Shown: positions 1 through 7,378, counted from the first letter of the stretch. The stretch: DNA of 9,926 nt from an uncultured Pseudogracilibacillus sp. (GCA_937974845.1 CALJVC010000076.1:1-9926); one strand, 5' to 3'. The notes: a model not told the origin generated them from the sequence alone. Program-made: numbers and translations.

Positions 1-62
1 TAATCTTACTAATTATAAATGGGCAACGTTTCGTAAAACAAAAGCAGGCGTTAAGTGATATG

Positions 63-124
63 TGATATGCTCCCCCTAAAGTAGTTTTATTTTTTTAACT
101 GTCTACTTTAAGGGGAGCATATCA
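63..124 (-). terminator. Long hairpin downstream of the menA operon, possible terminator
   Basis: Two 22-nt arms (63-84 and 103-124) are complementary at all but one position and enclose an 18-nt AT-rich loop. The odd pair is C opposite A when read as plus-strand RNA but becomes G opposite U on the minus strand, so the stem is unbroken only in a minus-strand transcript. It lies 33 nt past the stop codon of the minus-strand NRDE gene, where a transcript end is expected. No clear U-run follows on either strand, so it is not a textbook intrinsic terminator. It may instead protect a 3' end or be an intergenic repeat. A tandem GTGATAT (55-68) overlaps its outer edge. Confidence 0.5.
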
Positions 125-157
125 ATGTTTAGAGCACCGTTTTGTTATTTAGTCAAG

Positions 158-928
158 CTATTCAGAAATATTAAATTGAAACGCTCGTTCCTCTTTAAAT
201 TCCCCGTCGTTAAAGGTCCGTTCGAAAAACTCAACCTTATTATCCTTTGTAACTAATATAACTGTTGAGCAACGGGTTCCATAATCGTCTGTTCGGATAA
301 AAATAGGAGATAAATCTCTTTCTAGAGTAAGACCGACACCTGTATTAGGTAAAGCATGGTCGGGTGCTTTTGTTTGATCGTGTAGCTGTTGGAAGAGAAT
401 GTTCGGATCAACCGTTTCGGTTTTAGTAACATATTCCTTAAGCAAACGTTTGGCGCGAATAACCTTCGGCCAAGGGCTGTTTAATAGGGCGTTGCTTAAA
501 GAGTGGGTTCCTGCTTTGATCTTTTTAATTTTTTTTTCTTCATTTCCGTAATAGTAGAGCTCGTCTGGCGTTCCTAGAAGAATATTAAAGCCATTGTATT
601 GATTAGACTTGGCGTGAAGCTTTTCTAAATAGGCTAGCGGCGTGTCTTTACTTTTTAAGAAATTTGTAACGATTTCCCCCCGGGAGCGTTTGTCTGTTCG
701 GTCGAAATATTTCGGGTCTCGAAAGTTCGTTAACGCGGCGAAGCGTCCTTCCTTTGTAATACCTAGCCAGGTTCCCTTAGCTTCGAGGTCTCTGCCGGCA
801 AGTATATAGGGCTCATCTTCCCAAAAATGAGCCCCTTTTGTAGGCCGGCGATAGAATTCATCACGGTTGGCGGCCACAATTAATTTATATTTAGGATGTT
901 GGGCAAAATGAAAGCTAACGATGCACAT
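158..928 (-). CDS. NRDE/TANGO2-family protein
   Basis: This 256-aa protein belongs to the NRDE (TANGO2, formerly Ser/Thr-rich T10) family. Visible hallmarks are Met1-Cys2 at the N-terminus, the family-naming Asn-Arg-Asp-Glu at residues 21-24, and a following AGRD...GTWLGI block near residues 44-57. The fold is thought to resemble Ntn hydrolases, with Cys2 as the possible N-terminal nucleophile after Met removal. Eukaryotic TANGO2 and some bacterial members have been connected with heme movement or lipid/CoA metabolism, but no reaction is settled. The ATG is preceded by GAAGGAG (938-944), 9 nt upstream, in the 21-nt gap after the thioesterase gene, so it is very likely co-transcribed with menA and the thioesterase. 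It is the last gene before the hairpin at 63-124. The family is confident; the function is unknown. Confidence 0.88.
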   Translation of the reverse strand: MCIVSFHFAQHPKYKLIVAANRDEFYRRPTKGAHFWEDEPYILAGRDLEAKGTWLGITKEGRFAALTNFRDPKYFDRTDKRSRGEIVTNFLKSKDTPLAYLEKLHAKSNQYNGFNILLGTPDELYYYGNEEKKIKKIKAGTHSLSNALLNSPWPKVIRAKRLLKEYVTKTETVDPNILFQQLHDQTKAPDHALPNTGVGLTLERDLSPIFIRTDDYGTRCSTVILVTKDNKVEFFERTFNDGEFKEERAFQFNISE

Positions 929-949
929 ACAGGTCTTCTCCTTCTTTAT

Positions 950-1348
950 CTAATGCCGTTCTCGATCAGTAATTCCGAGGGTACAACGAGAAATACAAAT
1001 GAGGCGCTTTTCTTCATCGAAAAGCTCCACACTCCACACCATAGAGCGCCGGCCAAGGTGGATAGGGCGTCCGACGGCAGTGACTGTTCCTTCGCGTTTG
1101 CTCCGTAGATGATTGGCATTGATTTCCATTCCAAAGACAGCTTGTTTTTCTAAATCGACATGAAGGGCACCGCCGATACTAGCAACGGTTTCGGCAAGTA
1201 AAACACTTGCACCTCCATGTAAGTATCCATAGGGTTGTTTTGTCCGTTCATCGACGGGCATTGTCATAACGACTTTATCTTTGTCTAAAGATTCTAATTT
1301 TATACCAAGGGATTGTAGTAATTTTGAATTTGAATTATTCAGCTCCAT
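950..1348 (-). CDS. menI: Hotdog-fold thioesterase, probable DHNA-CoA thioesterase (MenI)
   Basis: This 132-aa single-domain hotdog (PaaI/4HBT-like) thioesterase strongly resembles E. coli YdiI/MenI as I remember it. It shares the block MPVDxRTKQPxGxLHGGASV (residues 30-49), then LAE, GxEINANH (73-80) and PLHLG-like PIHLG (95-99). The catalytic residues described for YdiI (Gln48, His54, Glu63) correspond to Gln38, His44 and Glu53 at a constant offset of ten. The expected reaction is hydrolysis of 1,4-dihydroxy-2-naphthoyl-CoA to DHNA in the cytoplasm, between MenB and MenA. It lies 34 nt downstream of menA on the same strand and has a good ribosome site (AAAGGAG, 1355-1361, 6 nt from ATG). 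B. subtilis YuxO is a related protein encoded elsewhere. YdiI-type enzymes also accept other acyl-CoAs, so the substrate rests mainly on context and sequence likeness. Confidence 0.8.
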   Translation of the reverse strand: MELNNSNSKLLQSLGIKLESLDKDKVVMTMPVDERTKQPYGYLHGGASVLLAETVASIGGALHVDLEKQAVFGMEINANHLRSKREGTVTAVGRPIHLGRRSMVWSVELFDEEKRLICISRCTLGITDRERH

Positions 1349-1382
1349 ACGTATCTCCTTTAAACCCTTTTTATCATGTGAT

Positions 1383-2318
1383 TTATCCTAAGGTACTAAG
1401 GAATAAACCGATACCGAGTAAAATACCATAAAGAGTATTGGTTTGTCCGGTAGCTACCATTGCCGGCATCATTTCTAATGGTTCTTTTTTTCCGTAAAAT
1501 TTAACGATTACTTCTACAGCTTTACCGATACTAAGTAAGGACAGTAAGCCCCATGTTGGTAAATATCCTTTGAATACGAAGAAAATGGTTAAAATATAGG
1601 CTAAAGCAAAAAGACTTGCTAAAAAAATTAAGGCCTTTTCTTTCCCTAATAAAATTGCGATAGTTTTCCGCCCGCTTTCTTTATCGTTATCGTGGTCACG
1701 AATATTGTTTGAAAGCAAGATCGCCCCGATAAAGATAGCAATAGGGATGGAAATATAAAGGACTTCCTTCGTAACCGTTAAGGTTTGAATAAAATAGCTA
1801 ATACCAATCATGACCGTCCCCATTAAAAAGCCTGAAGTTACTTCTCCAAAGGGAGTGTAGGCAATCGGAATCGGTCCTCCTGTATATAAATAGCCGATTA
1901 GCATAGAAACGGCACCAATAACAGCAATCCACCAACTCGTTGTGGCTGAGATATAAATACCAATGAGAACAGCGATACCAAAGAAAGTAAAGCCTAATCG
2001 TAACACTGTTTTTGGTGCGATTCCATCTCGAACAATCGTCCCTCCGATGCCGACGGATTCTTCGTTGTCAAGACCTCGTACATAATCGTAATATTCATTG
2101 AACATATTTGTTGCGGCTTGAATGAGTAAAGCTGCTATCATCATGGCACTGAAGAGACCTAGATGGAAGGTCTGTTCTTCTACATAGGCGTACATTGTTC
2201 CGATTAAAACAGGAATAAAGGATGCGGTTAAGGTATGGGGCCGTAGTAATCTCCACCATACTTGAAAGCCGTCACGTTCATTTAAAGCTTCTTTAATCTC
2301 TTCTGTTTTATCTTCCAT
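1383..2318 (-). CDS. menA: 1,4-dihydroxy-2-naphthoate polyprenyltransferase MenA
   Basis: MenA is an integral-membrane UbiA-superfamily enzyme. It transfers a polyprenyl chain to DHNA with loss of CO2, giving demethylmenaquinone. From the ATG at 2318 the protein is 311 aa, the usual Bacillus length. The first Mg-diphosphate motif is NEYYDYxRGLD (residues 74-84) and the second is NNIRDHDND (204-212). About eight or nine hydrophobic segments lie between residue 31 and the C-terminus. An in-frame TTG 21 nt upstream would add seven residues. I reject it because the ideal ribosome site AAAGGAG lies inside that extension, 6 nt before the ATG, and the TTG falls within a few bases of the predicted transcript start. 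It is the first gene of the minus-strand operon and divergent from menF. No final methyltransferase gene is present in the window. Confidence 0.95.
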   Translation of the reverse strand: MEDKTEEIKEALNERDGFQVWWRLLRPHTLTASFIPVLIGTMYAYVEEQTFHLGLFSAMMIAALLIQAATNMFNEYYDYVRGLDNEESVGIGGTIVRDGIAPKTVLRLGFTFFGIAVLIGIYISATTSWWIAVIGAVSMLIGYLYTGGPIPIAYTPFGEVTSGFLMGTVMIGISYFIQTLTVTKEVLYISIPIAIFIGAILLSNNIRDHDNDKESGRKTIAILLGKEKALIFLASLFALAYILTIFFVFKGYLPTWGLLSLLSIGKAVEVIVKFYGKKEPLEMMPAMVATGQTNTLYGILLGIGLFLSTLG

Positions 2319-2324
2319 AGTTAA

Positions 2325-2331
2325 CTCCTTT
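2325..2331 (-). promoter_or_regulatory. Ribosome binding site that fixes the menA start
   Basis: On the minus strand AAAGGAG is followed by the 6-nt spacer TTAACT and then ATG at 2318-2316. This is close to the ideal Bacillus Shine-Dalgarno sequence. It excludes the in-frame TTG at 2339, which would have to be read through this site. Confidence 0.85.
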
Positions 2332-2351
2332 AATTTCAATATTCAAAGTAT

Positions 2352-2381
2352 ATTTTAAGGTAAGTGAGAATACTATGTCAA
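2352..2381 (-). promoter_or_regulatory. Sigma-A promoter of the menA operon
   Basis: Read on the minus strand, a perfect TTGACA -35 box (2376-2381) is separated by 18 nt from TAAAAT (2352-2357), which matches the TATAAT consensus at five of six positions. Transcription should start near 2345, leaving a short leader of about 25-30 nt before the menA ATG. The leader is too short for a riboswitch. No other convincing promoter lies inside this operon. Confidence 0.75.
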
Positions 2382-2455
2382 TTTTACGAAAAACTATATG
2401 AAAGCATAGCTGAAAAATCTTGGAAAAGCTTACTTGTTTCGTCCTTTTTACTAGG

Positions 2456-2473
2456 GGAAATGATATGATTTCC
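2456..2473. promoter_or_regulatory. 18-bp imperfect palindrome at the men operon promoter
   Basis: GGAAAT and ATTTCC flank the 6-nt centre GATATG, and the whole 18 bp is its own reverse complement at 16 positions. It ends one base before the TTGAGT -35 box at 2474 and contains the extended -10-like TGATATGAT (2461-2469). A dimeric regulator could bind here, but AT-rich palindromes of this size also arise by chance. No known regulator is assigned. Confidence 0.3.
2461..2469 (+). promoter_or_regulatory. Possible extended -10 promoter for the men operon
   Basis: TGATATGAT fits the extended -10 pattern TGnTATAAT with one mismatch in the hexamer. No good -35 box sits 16-18 nt upstream. It would start transcripts near 2476, giving a leader of about 68 nt before menF. 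It lies within the palindrome at 2456-2473, so it may be an alternative start or only part of that dyad. Confidence 0.3.
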
Positions 2474-2502
2474 TTGAGTATCACTACGTAAAAGAATAGA
2501 AT
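2474..2502 (+). promoter_or_regulatory. Sigma-A promoter upstream of menF
   Basis: TTGAGT (2474-2479) and TAGAAT (2497-2502) are separated by 17 nt, the optimal spacing. The boxes match consensus at four and five positions. The predicted start is near 2509, about 35 nt before the menF ATG, with the strong ribosome site GGAGGT (2532-2537) in the leader. It probably drives menF-menD-menH and, by read-through, menB and menE. Confidence 0.6.
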
Positions 2503-2543
2503 AGTATAGGAATAGTTGGACGAGCAATCGTGGAGGTAAAAGA

Positions 2544-3935
2544 ATGATACAGATGGAAGAAATGACCTTACAGGCATGGTTAAAGAAGGTAAAAGCAAGC
2601 CTGACAGATATGAAGGAACAGGTCTTGATTAGTTGGACAGAGAAAATTGCTCCAATTTCATTGATAGATTTATTAAAACGTACTGAACGCTCGGAGGAAG
2701 ACCGATTATTTTGGGCTAATAACGAGCGTGATTTTATGTTGTTAGGTTTAGGGACAACAGAAGTAATCGTAGCGGAGGAAGACCGTTATGAGGAATTAGA
2801 TAAGCAATGGAAACAACTAGTAGAAGAAGCGTACATTTACAATCCTTATATGGAAGAGGGAACAGGGTTAACTGCTCTGGGAGGAATGACCTTTGATCCC
2901 TTGCATGAAGGTAGTGAACTTTGGCGCTTATATCCGACGAGCCAATTGACTTTACCACGTTATTTAGTCTCCTTTACAAACGGTGCTTATTATTTCACAG
3001 TAAATCGATATGTTAAGAAGGATGAAAACCTTTCGACTGTTGTAGAAGAGATTGAAGACCAGCTACAATCTCTTCAAAAGGAAGACGAGACCTTCGAACC
3101 CCTTAGACAAAGGATTGTTAAGCGGTTAGAGAAGGATCCAGAAGCTTGGAAGGCTTCGGTGCAACGAGCGGTAGATACGATTCGGGCTCAGGAAGCGGAA
3201 AAAATTGTTTTAGCACGAGAATTGCGATTAACTTTCCAAGACCGGGTGCAAATTAGTTTGCTTATTGAAAGGTTAATGGATTCGCAATCCCAAGCATATG
3301 TTTTTGCCTATGAGCAAGGTGATGATTGTTTCCTCGGGGCAAGTCCAGAACGCTTAGTGTATGTTCGTGGCGATGAGCTCTTATCGACCTGTTTAGCAGG
3401 CACAGCTCCGAGAGGAAAAAACACTAAGGAAGACGAAGAAATTGCTAAAGAACAGTTAATGGAAAATAGTAAGAACCGTGAAGAGCATGATCACGTTGTG
3501 CAAATGATTAAGGGAAGCATCGCTCCCTTTACAGAAAAGACACATATACCAGACACACCGGTAGTATTGACGTTACGAAACTTACAACATTTATATACGC
3601 CGGTCCGGGCAAGGTTAAAAACAGGTGTGTCCGTCTTTCAATTAATAGAAGTGTTGCACCCTACACCGGCTCTTGGTGGCGTTCCAAGGGATAAAGCCTT
3701 AGCTTTCATTAGAGAAGAAGAGCAATTTGACCGTGGATGGTATGGTGCACCAATAGGATGGATTGATTATCAAGGAAATAGTGAGTTTGCCGTGGCGATT
3801 CGTTCTGGCTTAGTACAAGATAATGAAATGTCCCTCTTTGCTGGTTGTGGGGTTATGGCAGATTCGGATCCTGAGGAAGAATATAAAGAGACAGCAGTTA
3901 AATTTTTACCCTTGTTAACGATTTTGGAGGATTAA
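2544..3935 (+). CDS. menF: Isochorismate synthase MenF
   Basis: MenF converts chorismate to isochorismate in the cytoplasm, using Mg2+, as the entry step to menaquinone. The 463-aa length is close to the Bacillus enzyme. The N-terminal half is variable. The chorismate-utilising domain fills roughly residues 200-463, with AEKIVLAR (218-225; Lys220 matching the water-activating Lys190 of E. coli MenF), FLGASPERL (263-271; the acid Glu probably Glu269), the LAGTAPRG loop (284-291), KNREEHDHVV (310-319), HPTPALGGVPRDKA (372-385) and the C-terminal GCGVMADSDPEEEYKET (434-450) with metal-binding glutamates. The start is the ATG 6 nt after GGAGGT. DhbC/EntC siderophore paralogues share the fold, but the adjoining menD, 2 nt downstream, points to MenF. 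It is first in the operon. Confidence 0.95.
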   Translation: MIQMEEMTLQAWLKKVKASLTDMKEQVLISWTEKIAPISLIDLLKRTERSEEDRLFWANNERDFMLLGLGTTEVIVAEEDRYEELDKQWKQLVEEAYIYNPYMEEGTGLTALGGMTFDPLHEGSELWRLYPTSQLTLPRYLVSFTNGAYYFTVNRYVKKDENLSTVVEEIEDQLQSLQKEDETFEPLRQRIVKRLEKDPEAWKASVQRAVDTIRAQEAEKIVLARELRLTFQDRVQISLLIERLMDSQSQAYVFAYEQGDDCFLGASPERLVYVRGDELLSTCLAGTAPRGKNTKEDEEIAKEQLMENSKNREEHDHVVQMIKGSIAPFTEKTHIPDTPVVLTLRNLQHLYTPVRARLKTGVSVFQLIEVLHPTPALGGVPRDKALAFIREEEQFDRGWYGAPIGWIDYQGNSEFAVAIRSGLVQDNEMSLFAGCGVMADSDPEEEYKETAVKFLPLLTILED

Positions 3936-3937
3936 GA

Positions 3938-5677
3938 ATGAATTATACAGAAGCTTTAACTCGATATACAGCTAATTTTATTGACGAGCTAGTAGCTAGA
4001 GGCGTCCGGGATGTAGTCGTTTCGCCGGGCTCTCGCTCAACTCCTTTAGCTGTATTAGTAGCTGAACATGAGGAAATTGAAGACTGGGTAGTCATCGACG
4101 AACGTTCGGCAGGCTATTTTGCCCTTGGCATTGCCCAAGCAACAGATCGTCCGGTTGCTCTTGTCTGCACATCTGGAACAGCTGTTGCAAATTATTTTCC
4201 AGCAGTAGTAGAAGCTTATTATGCTAGGGTACCTTTGCTTGTTCTTACGGCAGATCGACCTCATGAATTACGGGATATTGGTGCTTCTCAAACGATTGAT
4301 CAAATTAAGATGTTTGGTCATTTTGTGAAAGGTTCCTTTGAAATGGCACCACCTAAAGCTGATGAAGCTTCCCTTGCTTATGTCCGAAACCGGGCAAGCC
4401 GTGCAGTAAAACGAAGCCTCCTTGATAACCCTGGTCCAGTCCATGTCAACTTTCCTTTTGATGAACCTTTAATGCCAGATATTACGTTACCGAATTTATG
4501 GCAAAGACAAAAAGGTCAGGAAAAAACAGAATGGTTTGTAGGGAAGAAGCAATTGGATGAATTGATGTTGGATGAATTACTTGAAAGGATTGAAAGCAAG
4601 GAAAAGGGATTAATCGTTTGTGGGCCTCAAAGGGATAAAGCCTTAGTTGATGAACTTATACAGTTAAGCGATAAACTGCGCATCCCCATTTTAGCCGACC
4701 CTTTATCCCAATTACGGACAACCCCCTACGTGAAGGATACGGTAATGGGGAGTTATGATGCTTATTTGCGTTCAGAAAAGGTCCGTCAAGGGATGAAACC
4801 AGACTACATTCTTCGGTTTGGAGCCATGCCAATTTCAAAGCACCTTTCGTTTTATTTGAAGGAACATGCGGACGTTCCTCAGTATATTATTGAAAATTAT
4901 GATCATGTGCGTGAACCGTTAAATGTATCTAGTAATTATATTGTGGCTGATGGTGCTGGGTTATGTAAGGCCCTGAATCAACGAGTAAGTCCAAATAGAA
5001 AGCAAACGACGGCTTGGTTCGAAAAGTGGCTTAAGATGGAGAATGAAGCGAGGAATGTATTAAGTCAAGGGATGGTACAAGGGCAATTAACCGAAGGAAG
5101 AGTAAGCCAAATTGTTCTTGATAGTTTAGAAGATGGAAGTCATTTCTTCGTAGCCAATAGTATGCCAGTTCGAGATGTAGACACGTTTTTAATACCGACA
5201 AGTAAAGATATTCGCTTATATGCTAATCGTGGAGTAAGTGGTATAGATGGAACTTTATCTAGTGCGATCGGTGTAGCGGCTACAGGGAAAAAAGTAACTC
5301 TTCTAATTGGAGACTTGAGTTTTTACCATGATTTGAATAGTTTATTCATTGCTAAAAGATATGAACTTCCTATAACGATTATTTTAATCAATAATAATGG
5401 TGGTGGCATCTTTTCCTTCTTACCGCAAGCGAAGGAAGAAAAGCATTTTGAGCATTTATTCGGCACGCCTTTAAATATCGATTTTGCCCATGCAGTAGAA
5501 ATGTATGAAGGGGATTATTTTCTTGTAGAGAAAGAAGAAGAATTAAAAGAGGTATTGTTAAAGGATAAGAAAAGAAAAGGCTTTTCCGTTATTGAAGTTC
5601 AAACCGATCGTGTAGAGAATGTAACTTGGCATCGTGCTCTTTGGGATGAAATCATAACGAGGGTGGAAAAGAAATGA
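3938..5677 (+). CDS. menD: SEPHCHC synthase MenD
   Basis: MenD is a cytoplasmic thiamine-diphosphate enzyme. It decarboxylates 2-oxoglutarate and adds the resulting succinyl semialdehyde carbanion to isochorismate, yielding SEPHCHC. The 579-aa length fits the family. The N-terminal pyrimidine-binding domain carries PGSRSTPL (30-37; Arg33 is an active-site residue in E. coli MenD) and DERSAGY (54-60), in which Glu55 is the cofactor-activating glutamate at the same number as in E. coli. The C-terminal domain holds the diphosphate/Mg motif beginning GDLSFYHD (458-465) and ending INNNGGG (484-490). The ATG is 7 nt from GGAGG (3926-3930), which lies inside the end of menF, and only 2 nt separate the two genes. 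The stop overlaps the menH start as ATGA, indicating translational coupling. Confidence 0.96.
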   Translation: MNYTEALTRYTANFIDELVARGVRDVVVSPGSRSTPLAVLVAEHEEIEDWVVIDERSAGYFALGIAQATDRPVALVCTSGTAVANYFPAVVEAYYARVPLLVLTADRPHELRDIGASQTIDQIKMFGHFVKGSFEMAPPKADEASLAYVRNRASRAVKRSLLDNPGPVHVNFPFDEPLMPDITLPNLWQRQKGQEKTEWFVGKKQLDELMLDELLERIESKEKGLIVCGPQRDKALVDELIQLSDKLRIPILADPLSQLRTTPYVKDTVMGSYDAYLRSEKVRQGMKPDYILRFGAMPISKHLSFYLKEHADVPQYIIENYDHVREPLNVSSNYIVADGAGLCKALNQRVSPNRKQTTAWFEKWLKMENEARNVLSQGMVQGQLTEGRVSQIVLDSLEDGSHFFVANSMPVRDVDTFLIPTSKDIRLYANRGVSGIDGTLSSAIGVAATGKKVTLLIGDLSFYHDLNSLFIAKRYELPITIILINNNGGGIFSFLPQAKEEKHFEHLFGTPLNIDFAHAVEMYEGDYFLVEKEEELKEVLLKDKKRKGFSVIEVQTDRVENVTWHRALWDEIITRVEKK

Positions 5678-6480
5678 CCGAGTTTTTTACTATAAATGGA
5701 AGGACTTACGCATACACCGTCCAAGGGGAAGGAACACCTTTAGTTTTATTGCATGGCTTTACTGGGCGGAAGGAAACCTGGGATCCATTGTTCGTAAAGT
5801 TTGCCAAGGGATATCAAGTAATAGCGATTGATTTACCAGGGCATGGGGAATCATTTTCTCCAGGTGTTGTGACGATGATGGACTTTGTAGAAGACTTTCA
5901 TTTGTTTATGAAAAACCTAGTAAATGAACCCTTTCATTTATTGGGCTACTCCTTCGGTGGACGCTCAGCCTTGTCCTACGCAATGCAATACCCTGAACGT
6001 ATTCGGACACTTATTTTAGAAAGTGCCTCCCCTGGTTTAAGAACAAAGGAAGAGCGGTTACAGAGACAGGAATCTGATCGTCAACTAGCTGAAAAAATAG
6101 AGAGAGAAGGAGTTGCTTCTTTCGTCGATTATTGGGAAGCAATTCCTTTATTTTCTAGCCAAAAAAGACTGACAGAGAAAGCTTGGAGACAACAAAGAAA
6201 AGAGAGGCTTTCCCAGTCAGCCAGTGGCTTAGCTATGTCTTTATTAGGGATGGGGACTGGATTTCAACCTTCATGGTGGGAGGATTTGGATCAGATAAAT
6301 TTTCCGGTTCTATTAATTGTCGGTGAAGAGGATGGTAAGTTTGTTCGCATTAATAAGGAAATGGAACGTCAAATTCCTACAGCCGAATTACAAAAGATAA
6401 AAGAGGCCGGTCATGCAACCCACCTAGAACAACCGGCCATATTTTTAGAGTATGTGAAGGCTTTTGTAGATAAAAATTAG
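5674..6480 (+). CDS. menH: SHCHC synthase MenH (alpha/beta hydrolase)
   Basis: MenH eliminates pyruvate from SEPHCHC to form SHCHC. This 268-aa alpha/beta-hydrolase has the oxyanion segment LLHGFTG (25-31), the nucleophile elbow GYSFGGR (91-97; Ser93, with Arg97 of the MenH-typical GGR), a probable acidic triad member at Asp220 in GEEDGKF, and His247 in AGHATH. The cap region (about 120-200) is rich in Arg and Lys, as expected for an enzyme with polycarboxylate substrates. Its start overlaps the menD stop by four bases (ATGA). This close packing separates it from generic alpha/beta hydrolases, which share the fold. B. subtilis YtxM is the counterpart. A 69-nt gap follows before menB. Confidence 0.92.
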   Translation: MTEFFTINGRTYAYTVQGEGTPLVLLHGFTGRKETWDPLFVKFAKGYQVIAIDLPGHGESFSPGVVTMMDFVEDFHLFMKNLVNEPFHLLGYSFGGRSALSYAMQYPERIRTLILESASPGLRTKEERLQRQESDRQLAEKIEREGVASFVDYWEAIPLFSSQKRLTEKAWRQQRKERLSQSASGLAMSLLGMGTGFQPSWWEDLDQINFPVLLIVGEEDGKFVRINKEMERQIPTAELQKIKEAGHATHLEQPAIFLEYVKAFVDKN

Positions 6481-6537
6481 AATAATTCTTAATCTTGTCG
6501 TATGATTAGAAGAGAAGCAAGTTATTATTTTATAAAT

Positions 6538-6543
6538 GGGGTG
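6538..6543 (+). promoter_or_regulatory. Ribosome binding site supporting the menB TTG start
   Basis: GGGGTG can pair with the 16S rRNA tail over six positions, with one G-U pair, and lies 6 nt before the TTG at 6550. The in-frame GTG at 6541 is followed at once by a stop codon, and the next in-frame ATG is about 43 codons inside the conserved protein. TTG is therefore the only workable start. Confidence 0.65.
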
Positions 6544-6549
6544 TGACAA

Positions 6550-7368
6550 TTGACAGTTCAATGGGAAAAAGTTAGAGACTATGAAGAAATTATATATGAA
6601 AAATATAATGGTATTGCGAAAGTAACGATTAACCGCCCGGAAAAACGTAATGCCTTTACGCCGTTGACGGTGAATGAAATGATTGATGCCTTTGCTGATG
6701 CCCGAGACGACTCTTCAATCGGTGTCATTATTTTAACTGGTGCTGGGGACAAGGCCTTTTGTTCTGGCGGAGACCAAACAGTAAGAGGTCATGGAGGTTA
6801 TGTGGGCTCCGACGAGATTCCGCGTTTAAATGTCCTTGACTTACAGCGCTTAATTCGTACGATTCCTAAGCCAGTCATAGCGATGGTGGCAGGTTATGCT
6901 ATTGGTGGTGGGCATGTTTTACATATCGTTTCAGACCTAACGATTGCAGCGGACAATGCTATCTTTGGGCAAACAGGTCCGAAAGTAGGAAGCTTTGACG
7001 CTGGATATGGTGCCGGTTTACTTGCAGCAATGGTCGGTCAGAAACGTGCTCGAGAAATTTGGTATCTATGCCGTCAGTACAATGCGGAAGAGGCCTACGA
7101 AATGGGAATGGTCAACAAGGTTGTTCCATTAGAAGAGCTCGAGGCAGAAACAATCAAGTGGTGTGAGGAAATTTTAGAAAAATCTCCGACAGCTTTACGT
7201 TTCTTGAAGGCTTCTTTCAACGCTGCAACCGATGGTTTAGCAGGTCTTCAGCAGATGGGTGGAGACGCAACGTTATTATACTATACAACGGATGAAGCGA
7301 AGGAAGGTCGCGACGCTTTTAAAGAGAAGCGGAAGCCAAACTTCGATCAATTCCCACGTTTTCCATAA
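6550..7368 (+). CDS. menB: 1,4-dihydroxy-2-naphthoyl-CoA synthase MenB
   Basis: MenB is a crotonase-superfamily enzyme that performs the Dieckmann-type ring closure of o-succinylbenzoyl-CoA to DHNA-CoA. The 272-aa length matches Bacillus MenB. Visible features are FCSGGDQ (70-76) and GYAIGGGH (115-122) for the oxyanion hole and CoA binding, QTGPKVGSFDAGYG (141-154) and TLLYYTTDEAKEGRDAF (241-257). With E. coli MenB numbering minus 13, the bicarbonate-binding Gln154, Thr155, Gly156 and Trp184 become Gln141, Thr142, Gly143 and Trp171, and Ser161, Asp163 and Tyr258 become Ser148, Asp150 and Tyr245. This should therefore be the bicarbonate-dependent type. Translation begins at TTG, supported by GGGGTG upstream. 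I see no strong promoter in the 69-nt gap after menH, so expression probably continues from upstream. Confidence 0.96.
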   Translation: MTVQWEKVRDYEEIIYEKYNGIAKVTINRPEKRNAFTPLTVNEMIDAFADARDDSSIGVIILTGAGDKAFCSGGDQTVRGHGGYVGSDEIPRLNVLDLQRLIRTIPKPVIAMVAGYAIGGGHVLHIVSDLTIAADNAIFGQTGPKVGSFDAGYGAGLLAAMVGQKRAREIWYLCRQYNAEEAYEMGMVNKVVPLEELEAETIKWCEEILEKSPTALRFLKASFNAATDGLAGLQQMGGDATLLYYTTDEAKEGRDAFKEKRKPNFDQFPRFP

Positions 7369-7378
7369 TAGGAAAGAG

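Noticed and set aside
896..1108. 70-aa plus-strand reading frame opposite the NRDE and thioesterase genes
   Set aside because: It lies antisense to two well-supported genes, has no good ribosome site, and its sequence is low-complexity and unlike known proteins.
2319..2543. Riboswitch or T-box leader upstream of menF or menA
   Set aside because: Predicted leaders are about 25-70 nt, and show no conserved aptamer-like blocks or terminator/antiterminator pair.
2308..2598. 96-aa minus-strand reading frame across the menA-menF divergent region
   Set aside because: It would run through both promoters and into menF on the opposite strand. It has no ribosome site and resembles translated noncoding AT-rich DNA.
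6481..6549. Possible separate promoter or hairpin for menB in the menH-menB gap
   Set aside because: TATGAT at 6501 has no usable -35 box, TTGTCG at 6495 has no correctly spaced -10 box, and the TTCTTAATC/GATTAGAA pairing is short, bulged and lacks a U-run.
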